Shown: positions 44,311 to 53,232 of the stretch, one piece after another
Layout of the letters: every line of letters begins with the position of its first letter
Numbering within the stretch: the first letter of the stretch is position 1
Assembly (NCBI GenBank): GCA_964463165.1
Contig: CAYXBK010000002.1
Location: 62,001 to 126,000, forward strand
DNA: 64,000 nucleotides
Direction: 5' to 3'
Source: UBA7236 sp964463165
GTDB taxonomy: Bacteria; Bacteroidota; Bacteroidia; Chitinophagales; BACL12
Notes under the pieces: generated by a model
What the model saw: only the letters and a program-made list of their open reading frames with translations
Told to the model about the DNA's origin: nothing
Database searches by the model: none
Made by a program: the position numbers and the translations under genes

Positions 44311-45912
44311 TTATCCTGTTAATTTGAATGATGTATTCACTGGCACGTTACGTCCGTCAGGCATTCTTACAACAACGTTCTGCAATACAATTGTATCGCC
44401 CGGTTTTGCTTTTGCCTGAATATCCTTCATCAGTTTTGAAAGGTTACCTGAATTCGAAACGTCGGAAACAACGTTACCGGTTTTAGGTGCATAAACCATT
44501 TCAAAACTTGCAATTGTATAAGGAATATCGAATACGAAATCCGGGTTTTTCACAACAATTTTATCAATTGCTTTGAATTTACCAACCTGGAGCGGTCCGC
44601 CTTTTACATCCAAAATATATGCATACGGATCGGGAATACGACGCACCCTGAAAGTTTCTTTCGAAGTTTCGGTGCCTTTACCGCTGTTCACGCTTACTAC
44701 AATTTCACCGGGTCCAACGGTAGTCGGGCGGGCAACATATTCTTCACCCTGTTTTTTGGTGATACCACATCCTGATGCGGTTACTTTATCAGAAGCATAA
44801 CCAGGTACGGAGATCTTCACCGGATTATCAACGCCGATATATAATACGTTCATGGATGTAGGTGAAACAACCGCTTTACCAACTTCAAATGTTTCGTATT
44901 TTGATTCGAACGGATAGTATTTGTAATAACCTTCTTTATTCGGAACAGGAACTTGAATCACACCCTGATAAGCTCTGCCTGAACCAGCACTTTCTTTGAT
45001 TGTTGCGAATCCGTCCACAACATCCATTTCTGTTGCATTGTTCAGAGGTGGTTTTTGTCCTTCCACTTCGAGGAATGCTTCACCGCTTTTATCAGCCGGA
45101 TCTTTTTTCACTTCGCTGGTAAACGATCCCATGAAAACTTTTGGGTTGATCGCTTTTGAAGTAGCACCGACAAATATTTTTGCAGTGTATTCCTGACCTC
45201 TTCTCACATACGAAGATGGTGATGCAACAATCGCTGCCATTTTATCTACCTTAAAGTCATCGATATTGATACCGGTAGCTAAATGTTCGAGGATAGTACT
45301 TTCTGTACTTTTAGCATCCTGCTGGAATTTGGTCAGGATCGTCATAATTGCAATTGCCGGTACCCTGTCGAAATTATAATCGGTCCAGGTTCTGTTGCCG
45401 GCAGATTCAGGAACAGCACTTACATTAAGTGGAACTTCAAGGTTGGATTCACCAACCAAATCAAGGAATTTTTTTCTGGTTTCCAGAATTTTTGCCTGCA
45501 GTTTATCACCCTCCCCTTCTTTCACAAGCCAATGGCTCGTTTTTTCCATTTCACCTTCCGTTTTCAATAATTTGGTAGGATCCTTTTCATTGGGTCCGCC
45601 GGCTAATTCCTTTATTTTTTCCTTATATGTTTCTACGAAAGCAACAAACTCGCTGCTGATTTTCTGAGCTTCCTGCGCTTTGCGAAGTTTCTCCTGGGTA
45701 GCTTCCCGCGGATCCGTCTTTGCAATGTTTGTGATAGCCGTCATATAATTATCATTCTTTTCATTGAGAATGACATTACTGTCGCCGATACCTTTATTAA
45801 CGGTATTAAATGCGTTCAGAATTTCAGCAGAAACGTTCAATGCCAGAAGGGCTGTTAACACCAGGTACATGAGGTTGATCATGAGCTGGCGTGGTTCCTT
45901 AGGTATTGACAT
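44311..45912 (-). CDS. gldM: T9SS motor protein GldM (PorM)
   Basis: GldM has a single N-terminal transmembrane helix (about 10-33) and a long periplasmic shaft of four Ig-like domains. With GldL it forms the proton-driven motor. The conserved Arg (residue 8) stands just before the helix (PRQLMINLMYLV), followed by the Glu in NVSAEILNAF. The periplasmic domains end in a segment on DGRNVPVNTSFKLTG. Length is 533 residues. It follows gldL by 49 bp. Confidence 0.96.
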   Translation of the reverse strand: MSIPKEPRQLMINLMYLVLTALLALNVSAEILNAFNTVNKGIGDSNVILNEKNDNYMTAITNIAKTDPREATQEKLRKAQEAQKISSEFVAFVETYKEKIKELAGGPNEKDPTKLLKTEGEMEKTSHWLVKEGEGDKLQAKILETRKKFLDLVGESNLEVPLNVSAVPESAGNRTWTDYNFDRVPAIAIMTILTKFQQDAKSTESTILEHLATGINIDDFKVDKMAAIVASPSSYVRRGQEYTAKIFVGATSKAINPKVFMGSFTSEVKKDPADKSGEAFLEVEGQKPPLNNATEMDVVDGFATIKESAGSGRAYQGVIQVPVPNKEGYYKYYPFESKYETFEVGKAVVSPTSMNVLYIGVDNPVKISVPGYASDKVTASGCGITKKQGEEYVARPTTVGPGEIVVSVNSGKGTETSKETFRVRRIPDPYAYILDVKGGPLQVGKFKAIDKIVVKNPDFVFDIPYTIASFEMVYAPKTGNVVSDVSNSGNLSKLMKDIQAKAKPGDTIVLQNVVVRMPDGRNVPVNTSFKLTG

Positions 45913-45961
45913 GTGTAGTTATATTTTTTTGTTATTGAATAGGTTTTAAAATACAGATATA

Positions 45962-46780
45962 TTAACGGTTTGCACCCATTGACATAGCGCTGAGCATATT
46001 TCCGTATACACGGTTCAATGCTGCAAGGTTATTTGACAACTGCCCGATTTCTTCACGATATTTTGCTGTATCGGTAAGAGATTCCTGGAGGTTATCCATT
46101 GCGCTGTTGAGGCTGCCATAGAATTTATTCATCGCTTTCAGGTGGTTGTTTGTATCCTGTAATTCGAGTTCATAAATCGCATTCAGCTGGCTCAGGTTTT
46201 TGGTAACCATTTGCACTTGTTCGTGGTACTTCGTTGTATCTACTGAAGATGCCGTGATCTGCTCCATTGCTTTTGCTGCATTTGAATATGCATCACGCAT
46301 TTCGCTTACTGCGATGGAAGCATCTTTAATTTTAGTTGAATATTCATTTGTATTAACGGCAGCATCCTGTACTTCAGAAAGTTTTTCGATATTCTCTCCG
46401 AGGCGTTTCAGATTATCACCAAGACGTTCGATCATCATTGGCTCAACCTTACTGTCTTCGAGCATTTTATCCAATTGCTGTGTAACACTTTCTTTCGGTC
46501 CGAGTTTATGTACTTTTTTGCCGGATTTTGCTTCTTCAACTTCCGGAGAAATATGCAGATCCGGGTAGATCTTCTCCCAATAGTAATCTTTGTGCGGAGG
46601 GAGTACTCCGAGGAGGAGGAAGATAAATGCTTCTGTAAACATTCCTACCATTAACATAAAATCGGCTCCTTCCCAGTGCAGGATTTTAAATAACGCACCA
46701 ACAAGTACGACAGAGGCGCCAACACCAATGATAAGGTTTTTAATACGTTTAAAACGATCGGTTTCGAAAAATGCTGACAT
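45962..46780 (-). CDS. gldL: T9SS motor protein GldL (PorL)
   Basis: GldL has two transmembrane helices (about 15-35 and 40-60), with a Lys in the first (Lys32, FKILHWEG) and a Glu in the second (Glu50, MFTEAFIF). Charged residues of this kind are known to be needed for proton flow in the GldLM motor. A long coiled-coil C-terminal domain (about 90-265) is cytoplasmic. Length is 272 residues. A 100-bp gap separates it from gldK. Confidence 0.96.
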   Translation of the reverse strand: MSAFFETDRFKRIKNLIIGVGASVVLVGALFKILHWEGADFMLMVGMFTEAFIFLLLGVLPPHKDYYWEKIYPDLHISPEVEEAKSGKKVHKLGPKESVTQQLDKMLEDSKVEPMMIERLGDNLKRLGENIEKLSEVQDAAVNTNEYSTKIKDASIAVSEMRDAYSNAAKAMEQITASSVDTTKYHEQVQMVTKNLSQLNAIYELELQDTNNHLKAMNKFYGSLNSAMDNLQESLTDTAKYREEIGQLSNNLAALNRVYGNMLSAMSMGANR

Positions 46781-46880
46781 CTTAATTCAGTTTTTAAGGT
46801 TTTAAAAAAGATTGATTGTGAAATTGATTACTAATTGATTGTGTGTCTTGTGAAATATTTTTTCGCTTGTATTTAAATTA

Positions 46881-48158
46881 TCAGAAATCGCTCATTGATC
46901 TTCCAAGGAAAGTCATACAGCAACGGAATCCGATATAGCATTTTGCCGTATCCTGAAATTCCCAATGACGTGAACCTGTTTGTATGTAATAGCTGATATC
47001 TTTCCATGAACCGCCGCGGATCACTTTTCTTTTCAATGCAGGAGGATCGCTGTCCTGTGCATCATAGCGGTAATCAGGGTTTTCATCATGAATGAAAGAA
47101 TAGCTGTTTTCAACAAATGCGGTTGAGGTCCATTCCGAAACGTTGCCGGCCATATTATATAAACCGAAATCGTTTGGTGCATAGGAATAAACTTTTACAG
47201 TATAGTAACCGCCGTCTTCAGGGTAATTTCCACGGCCGGGTTTGAAGTTTGCAAGAAAACATCCTTTTGTATTTCTGACATAAGGACCGCCCCAGGGATA
47301 AGGTGCTTCATCACGTCCGCCCCTTGCTGCATATTCCCATTCATGTTCGGTAGGTAAGCGGAAATCGTCAACGATTTGTTCGCCATGCATTCTTCTCCAT
47401 TCGTTCCAGAAAATTGTTCTCCAGGATGCAAATGCATTTCCCTGTTTCCATTTTATTCCGACAACCGGATAATCATCGAAAGCAGGGTGAGAGAAATACT
47501 GACGTGTCATCGGTTCATTTAATGAATAGGTATAATCACGCACCCAAACCATTGTATCCGGATAAACCGAAACGGGTTCAAGTTCCATGAAATCACCGAT
47601 GTTCTTATCAGCATTTTCGTAGCGGGCCGCATCATTCCATCTTGCCCATTTATAAGTATAAACTAATTGTCTTGTATCGAGTTGTTTGTGACCGTAGTAT
47701 GTTTCGCTCCCAGGCAGAAACATTTCATCCAGTGTTTGTGAAGCTTCTTCATCGTCCCATTCAATCTCCTGGCTCCAGTCGATCGTAGGTTCTTCCGTAT
47801 TCTCGTCACCTTCGTTATAGTGCTCAAGTAATACGTGGGCTATTGAATCTCTCACCCAGAAGACAAACTGACGGTATTCGTTGTTTGTGATTTCGGCATC
47901 GTCCATGTAAAATCCCTGAATAGAGATCGACTTGGTTCTTTGCCAAAGTGAATTGTTGACGTCCTGGTCACTCGGACCAATGTGTAGCGTTCCCGAAGGA
48001 ATGTACACCATGCCGAACGGGTTGATAGGTTCCCATTCCGGCCTGTCTTGAACGCCCAGGAGTTGTCCTCTGTAGTCGTCCCAACTAGAGTGGCTGCATC
48101 CACTATTGAAAATAGTTACGACAATAGCTACAGATAACAAAGGCAGGTATCTTTTCAT
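46881..48158 (-). CDS. gldK: T9SS ring lipoprotein GldK (PorK)
   Basis: GldK is an outer-membrane lipoprotein of the T9SS ring. The lipobox ends at Cys21 (NSGC). The protein has a sulfatase-modifying-factor (FGE/SUMF1) fold but serves a structural role. Conserved stretches include NPFGMVYIPSG, RLPTEHEWEYAARGG and NMAGNVSEWTSTAF, and it ends RHWEFQDTAKCYIGFRCC. Length is 425 residues. It starts the gldKLMN unit after a 144-bp gap from the porP-like gene. Confidence 0.96.
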   Translation of the reverse strand: MKRYLPLLSVAIVVTIFNSGCSHSSWDDYRGQLLGVQDRPEWEPINPFGMVYIPSGTLHIGPSDQDVNNSLWQRTKSISIQGFYMDDAEITNNEYRQFVFWVRDSIAHVLLEHYNEGDENTEEPTIDWSQEIEWDDEEASQTLDEMFLPGSETYYGHKQLDTRQLVYTYKWARWNDAARYENADKNIGDFMELEPVSVYPDTMVWVRDYTYSLNEPMTRQYFSHPAFDDYPVVGIKWKQGNAFASWRTIFWNEWRRMHGEQIVDDFRLPTEHEWEYAARGGRDEAPYPWGGPYVRNTKGCFLANFKPGRGNYPEDGGYYTVKVYSYAPNDFGLYNMAGNVSEWTSTAFVENSYSFIHDENPDYRYDAQDSDPPALKRKVIRGGSWKDISYYIQTGSRHWEFQDTAKCYIGFRCCMTFLGRSMSDF

Positions 48159-48302
48159 ACTTGATAGAGTTTGTACTTTAGCCGTGTAAAAATAAAATTT
48201 TTCTGGTTCTATTTAATTTTTTGGGTTTTGAACTGCACACAAATCCCAATAAAAGTGGGCTGAAATTAGCAACTTTCCCGCAATCTGCAAATTTTGGGGT
48301 TG

Positions 48303-49310
48303 TTAATGATAAATAAATCTCGGGTTATTGATCATTTTGCCCGATCTCGGTTTATCCATTTTCAGCCGGTAGCTCAGTAATACTTCATGCGATCCTGAAC
48401 TAACTGCGTTTAATGCTGATGTTGTTATATCGTACGAATATGAAACTTTCCATTTTTCTGAAATATTTAATCCCGCCACCATTGCAATTGCATCGCTCTG
48501 TCCGCTCACATTAGAACGGAAAGAAGCCCCCAGCAAAAAATTATCCTTGAATGTGCAAATCAGGTTCAGGTCAACCATACTTTCAGAAAGGTCTGTTTTG
48601 TAAAGAACATTTGGCATTAATTCAAACAAACTGCCCAGTTTCTGATGATATGCCAGATAAACGTAAGCGTTTGGATTATATTGTATCGTATTTCCTGCAG
48701 CATCCTGCGCTTTCCATAATGGCAGCAAAATGTGTGTTGCGGAAATTCCGCTTGTAAATTTTTCGCTAAGATACCAGATGCCCGCACCTGCATCGGGTAA
48801 CACCTCTGATTGAAGGGTGACAGGCAGATTCGGATCATTATGGTCAACGATATTTTCGTAATTGCCGGTTGGTGTGATCAATTTGCTTCCATCCAGATTT
48901 TGCTGAATAATGCCGCCGTTCAAGCCAAAACTTAAAAGCGATTTTCTAAAATTTTTATGCCATGCATAGGCAAGTGTAATACTTGTATTGCGCTGCTGCC
49001 CTGCTATATCATTCAACACTGAAATTCCGGCACCACCTGATAATTTATAAATCGGCAAATGCGAAGTAAAACTCTGTGATTCGGGTGCTCCCGGAATACC
49101 AACCCATTGATTCCGCACAGCAAGTGTACTCACCCAGTTTGTTTCACTTCCTGCAACGGCCGGATTGAACATCATCGGGTTAAACATGTATTGCGTGAAT
49201 TGCGGATCCTGCTGGCCATAACTGATCAATCCATCTGCAGTTTGTGCTTTACTGCCGATCCCCCCGCAAGAAATTATGAAGAAAAATAAAAAACGTAAAT
49301 ATTGTTTCAT
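48303..49310 (-). CDS. PorP/SprF family T9SS outer-membrane protein
   Basis: A signal peptide (1-22) leads into the family start DPQFTQYMFNPMMFNPAVAGS, the hallmark of PorP/SprF proteins (shown here by the core QYMFNPMMFNPA). The rest is a 335-residue beta-barrel with strands such as AYAWHKNFRKSLLSFGLNG. In Porphyromonas gingivalis porP precedes porK, L, M and N. The same order here supports a PorP role, but paralogues that serve single adhesins (SprF type) are common. Confidence 0.92.
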   Translation of the reverse strand: MKQYLRFLFFFIISCGGIGSKAQTADGLISYGQQDPQFTQYMFNPMMFNPAVAGSETNWVSTLAVRNQWVGIPGAPESQSFTSHLPIYKLSGGAGISVLNDIAGQQRNTSITLAYAWHKNFRKSLLSFGLNGGIIQQNLDGSKLITPTGNYENIVDHNDPNLPVTLQSEVLPDAGAGIWYLSEKFTSGISATHILLPLWKAQDAAGNTIQYNPNAYVYLAYHQKLGSLFELMPNVLYKTDLSESMVDLNLICTFKDNFLLGASFRSNVSGQSDAIAMVAGLNISEKWKVSYSYDITTSALNAVSSGSHEVLLSYRLKMDKPRSGKMINNPRFIYH

Positions 49311-49389
49311 TCCGACTCTTCCACTTAGGTTTTTAAAACGCCTTCTGCCTTCAAATATTGTAGCTAAAATACGGCTGAATCAGATCAAT

Positions 49390-51435
49390 TCAAAATTCCT
49401 GCAGCAAAGAAAAAAAATCAGCGACATTATTTACGGGAATCTGACATACACCATTTCGGCAGAGATAAATCAAATCTGTATTTTCTTTTATTCTGTTTTC
49501 AAAAACCGGATCCGCTGCATTGTTCAGATCTGTGTATCTGATTGTGCGATACGGATAGTATGTCTGTTTGATTTGCGCTGCGATTTCCGCTGCATTTTTT
49601 CCGGTAATGACAATATCGGCATGCGGGTAAAGAATTGCGCCGGCGGCAGAAAGCCAGTTGCCAAACGAAGTACTGTGTTTAATGATATTTGTTTTCAACG
49701 TTGCAAATAAATTCTCTGCACGCATCATCCATGCACTGTTATTTGTGTAATTCGCGATGCGCAGAAAATTTTCAAGCATCATCGAATTTCCCGAAGGTGT
49801 TGCGTTGTCATAAAAATCTTTGTTGCGCAGGGGTATATCATGCTGCTCTTTGTGCGTGAAATAAAATACAGGGCCATCGGAAAAATTTTCAATGACATAT
49901 TCTGATAACGCAATTGCAAATTGGAGATGTTCGTACGATTGTAATAATTCGTACATGTCGAGAGATGCATTTATGAACGCAGCATAATCTTCCAGAAATG
50001 CCGGATGTTTTCCGCTCCCGTTCTGAAAGGTGTGATAATATGCGGGATCTGATTTTTTGAAACTGGATTTAATAAACTGATATGATTTTTCTGCAAGTGA
50101 TTTATAATGATCATTTCCAAGGGCATGATATGCCTTTACAACTGCAGAGATCATAAGTGCATTCCAGCCAAGAATGATTTTATTATCAAGTCCAGGCCTG
50201 ATCCTTTTTTCTCTGGCATCAAACAGTTTTTTATTTACCGATGCGATCCTTGCAGCCAGTTCCGCTTCGGTCAACTGAAATTCTGTACAAAGAATTTCAT
50301 CCGGAATTGTGCGATGTAAAATATTTGTATGTTCCCAATTGCCGGCATCTGTTATGGAATATAATTTATATACGAAATCATAATCATCGGGAAATAAAGA
50401 TTGAATTTCTTCGGTTGTCCAGGTATAAAATTTTCCTTCCGCACCTTCCGAATCAGCATCATAAGATGCATAAAATCCGCCGTCAGCCTGCATCAATTCC
50501 CGTTCAACAAACAGCATGCTTTGTTCTACAAGATTTTTATATGCATTATTTTTTGTTGCAGCATATGCTTCAGCATATAAACTGATCAGCAACGCATTAT
50601 CGTACAACATTTTTTCAAAATGCGGTATGATCCACTTTTTGTCAACCGTATATCTTGCAAAACCGCCGCCGATCTGATCATAAATTCCGCCCTGCATCAT
50701 ATGATCTAGTGATCTGAAAATGTGCTCCTCAATTTCCTGATCCTTTAAATAATAATTTGTTTTTAATAAAAACCGGAGATTCATTGCACCCGGAAATTTC
50801 GGTGCATTTCCAAAGCCGCCATCCGTAGTATCGAAATGTAATTTCATATTCCGGATGGAAGAAATCAATTCGTCTTTTGAAAAAATTTCCGATCCTTTTT
50901 GAATTGATTCCAATGGCTGTACAAATGCCTCATCCATTTTTAAAATATGGTCGGCAAGCAATTGCGCCTGTTCCTCCACTTTATCGCGGTGCTGTGTAAA
51001 TTGTTCATGTACATAAACAAGCACATTCATCCAGGAAGGTTTGCCATAAGCAGGTTTCGGCGGAAAATAAGTGCCGCCGGTAAATGGTTTTAAATCCGGT
51101 GTAAGAAACATATTCAAGGGCCAGCCGCCGGCGCCCGTCAGCAACTGACATGCATTCATATAAATATGGTCGACGTCAAATCTTTCTTCACGGTCAACCT
51201 TGATATTTACAAAACAGGTATTCATGAATGCTGCTGTTTGTTCATCTTCAAAACTTTCATGTTCCATCACATGGCACCAGTGGCAGGCTGCATAACCAAT
51301 CGAAACCAAAATGGGTTTATCTTCTTCCTTCGCTTTTTGAAACGCCTCTTCACCCCAGGCAAACCAATTCACCGGATTATGTGCGTGTTGTAATAAATAG
51401 GGAGATGTTTCTTTGATGAGTTGATTTGAATGCAT
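49390..51435 (-). CDS. YyaL/SSP411-like protein (thioredoxin domain DUF255 plus six-hairpin glycosidase-like domain)
   Basis: The N-terminal domain (about 1-165) shows SPYLLQHAHNPVNW and the thioredoxin-like motif GYAACHWCHVMEHESFED with a CHWC pair. The remaining ~500 residues fit an alpha/alpha toroid of the six-hairpin glycosidase type (FPGAMNLRFLL, DADSEGAEGKFYTW). Homologues are widespread from bacteria to mammals (SPATA20) and poorly understood. The ATG at 51435 matches the family start; an upstream GTG would add ten unlikely residues. Confidence 0.92.
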   Translation of the reverse strand: MHSNQLIKETSPYLLQHAHNPVNWFAWGEEAFQKAKEEDKPILVSIGYAACHWCHVMEHESFEDEQTAAFMNTCFVNIKVDREERFDVDHIYMNACQLLTGAGGWPLNMFLTPDLKPFTGGTYFPPKPAYGKPSWMNVLVYVHEQFTQHRDKVEEQAQLLADHILKMDEAFVQPLESIQKGSEIFSKDELISSIRNMKLHFDTTDGGFGNAPKFPGAMNLRFLLKTNYYLKDQEIEEHIFRSLDHMMQGGIYDQIGGGFARYTVDKKWIIPHFEKMLYDNALLISLYAEAYAATKNNAYKNLVEQSMLFVERELMQADGGFYASYDADSEGAEGKFYTWTTEEIQSLFPDDYDFVYKLYSITDAGNWEHTNILHRTIPDEILCTEFQLTEAELAARIASVNKKLFDAREKRIRPGLDNKIILGWNALMISAVVKAYHALGNDHYKSLAEKSYQFIKSSFKKSDPAYYHTFQNGSGKHPAFLEDYAAFINASLDMYELLQSYEHLQFAIALSEYVIENFSDGPVFYFTHKEQHDIPLRNKDFYDNATPSGNSMMLENFLRIANYTNNSAWMMRAENLFATLKTNIIKHSTSFGNWLSAAGAILYPHADIVITGKNAAEIAAQIKQTYYPYRTIRYTDLNNAADPVFENRIKENTDLIYLCRNGVCQIPVNNVADFFSLLQEF

Positions 51436-51450
51436 GGTATAAATTATTTC

Positions 51451-51480
51451 AAAAAAAAAGCTCACGAATAATCATGAGCT
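51451..51480 (-). terminator. Intrinsic terminator after hemD
   Basis: On the minus strand AGCTCA / TGAGCT pairs around a 10-nt loop and is followed by nine U. It lies 24 bp after the hemD stop and just ahead of the YyaL-type gene. Confidence 0.88.
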
Positions 51481-51504
51481 GAATTCTTTCATCTGAACGA
51501 TGAA

Positions 51505-52287
51505 TTATTTTTTCTTGTTCGTTTTGGCCAGATATTTTTCGAGTGCGAGTGTCATTGACGGTGATTCCGGTGTCGGTGCAATTACATCAATACGCAATTT
51601 ATGTTCTTCCATTGCTTTTACTGTTGCGCCGCCCATGCCCCCGATACGCAATTCCCCCTGCACAAATTCGGGAAAATTCTGAAATAAACTCTGCACGCCG
51701 GTCGGCGTAAATAAAATGATCATATCGTAATTGATCTTTCCTTTCATATCGGTAAGATCTGCAGGTACGGTTTCATAAATTACTGCTTCCGTAAAATCAG
51801 CATTATTTGCTTTCAGAAATTCGGTATACACATCCTTATGACTTGGTGTGCAAGGCAATAAATATTTTTCGCCGATATGTTTTTTAAAGAGATCGAAAAG
51901 ATCGCTTTCTTTTCCGGTACCGTAAAATACTTTTCGTTTTCTGTACTGAATGTATTTCTGGAGATACACTGCGATGGCTTCAGATACGCAAAAATATTTT
52001 GTCATTTCCGGCATACGGATACGCAGTTCTTCACATAATCTGAAAAAATGATCGATGGCATTCCTGCTTGTAAAAATAATGGCCGTATAATCGGTGATAT
52101 TGACCCTTTGTTTTCTGAATTCTTTTGCGCTCAGCCCCCTGATTTGAATAAACTGCCTGAAATCAATCTTTACTTTATATTTTTCACCGATCTCATAATA
52201 CGGTGATTTTGGCACCTCCGGCGGCGTCGGCTGGGAGATTAAAATGGATTTTACGGGCTTTATTGAGGGTTGATTGGGATTGTTCAT
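51505..52287 (-). CDS. hemD: Uroporphyrinogen-III synthase
   Basis: HemD closes and inverts hydroxymethylbilane to uroporphyrinogen III on the way to heme. The family is poorly conserved, but the Bacteroidota version is recognisable: KSILISQPTPP, FIQIRGLSAKEFRKQ, TAIIFTSRNAIDHFF, KYFCVSEAIAVYLQKY and ILFTPTGVQSLF. The length is 260 residues from the ATG at 52287. It ends a unit with DUF4271 and a BamA-family gene; hemW lies on the other side of the shared promoter region. Confidence 0.92.
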   Translation of the reverse strand: MNNPNQPSIKPVKSILISQPTPPEVPKSPYYEIGEKYKVKIDFRQFIQIRGLSAKEFRKQRVNITDYTAIIFTSRNAIDHFFRLCEELRIRMPEMTKYFCVSEAIAVYLQKYIQYRKRKVFYGTGKESDLFDLFKKHIGEKYLLPCTPSHKDVYTEFLKANNADFTEAVIYETVPADLTDMKGKINYDMIILFTPTGVQSLFQNFPEFVQGELRIGGMGGATVKAMEEHKLRIDVIAPTPESPSMTLALEKYLAKTNKKK

Positions 52288-52308
52288 CAATACTTTTTTT
52301 GGCGGCCG

Positions 52309-53232
52309 TTAAGCCCACATGCTGAATAGCTTGCAAATAATCAACACAGGCGCTATTTCGAGGGCGCAAATATACAGCAAAAAATAAAGTATGTGAAAAC
52401 CCCTTAACATTCCGAGCACGGAAAATCCTTTCAGAAGCCGCATGAATAAAGCAATTCCCGCCATTACGAGTGCGGCATACAAAGCCCAGTCGTTCACCGG
52501 TGGCTTAGCAAAAACAGCCAGAATTATGAGGGGAAAGATCGCAATACCAAGAAGCTGATATATTACCAGGGAATTGAAACGGAAGAAATCAAGGCTGCCG
52601 CCGAAATGAAAAATAAGATCGATCAGTTTATACACCATTCCTTTTAAAAAATAGGCGATGATCACAAGTAAAACAGCCGCTGAAGCATCGAGCAATAAAT
52701 TGTCAAACAGCAGATGAATTTGAAAATGAACGGCAATTAAATAAATCAGTATACCGGCCATCACCGCAAAATTCAGAAAGGTGAGAAATTTGAAAATATT
52801 TGCGGAGAATTCTCTGTCGCGGTAAATCTGCTGCCCCAAATTTGAATTCACGATCACCGTTAAATTATCACGCAATTCTTTTTGATATGTATAGGAGATC
52901 CATGTAACATAAATGAGCATGGCAAGCAATATGAGTGCAAACTGATAATCGCGTGCATGGTTAGTTATTTTTTTCGAATAAATATCCGAATCTTTCATTC
53001 CCCTTTCGGGTGCAAACAAACTGTCGTAAATAAAAGTATTTGTTGTTGACGGTACTACAACTGTTGATTCAGTTGCCGGGATAATTTCCTTTTTGGGTTT
53101 TGGCCTGTTCACTTCCGGTTGCGCAACTATATGTATTGCAGGAACCGTATCAAGTGCAGAATCCTGCACCGGCATTTGGCCGCTTGTTTGAAAAACGGTT
53201 AGTGTAAAGCATATAACAAGAAATAATTTCAA
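52309..53232 (-). CDS. DUF4271 integral membrane protein
   Basis: A signal-like N-terminus (1-18) is followed by a Pro/Thr-rich stretch and then five to seven hydrophobic helices (about 92-110, 145-165, 170-190, 215-245, 250-300). DUF4271 proteins are nearly always next to hemD in Bacteroidota; function is unknown. The start is TTG at 53232, directly after the TGA stop of the upstream gene and in the same frame. The next Met lies after the signal sequence, so no better start exists. Confidence 0.85.
   Translation of the reverse strand: MKLFLVICFTLTVFQTSGQMPVQDSALDTVPAIHIVAQPEVNRPKPKKEIIPATESTVVVPSTTNTFIYDSLFAPERGMKDSDIYSKKITNHARDYQFALILLAMLIYVTWISYTYQKELRDNLTVIVNSNLGQQIYRDREFSANIFKFLTFLNFAVMAGILIYLIAVHFQIHLLFDNLLLDASAAVLLVIIAYFLKGMVYKLIDLIFHFGGSLDFFRFNSLVIYQLLGIAIFPLIILAVFAKPPVNDWALYAALVMAGIALFMRLLKGFSVLGMLRGFHILYFLLYICALEIAPVLIICKLFSMWA

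Noticed and set aside
48251..48266. Weak hairpin CCCA / TGGG between gldK and the porP-like gene
   Set aside because: The stem is only 4 bp with no U-run, so it is not credible as a terminator.
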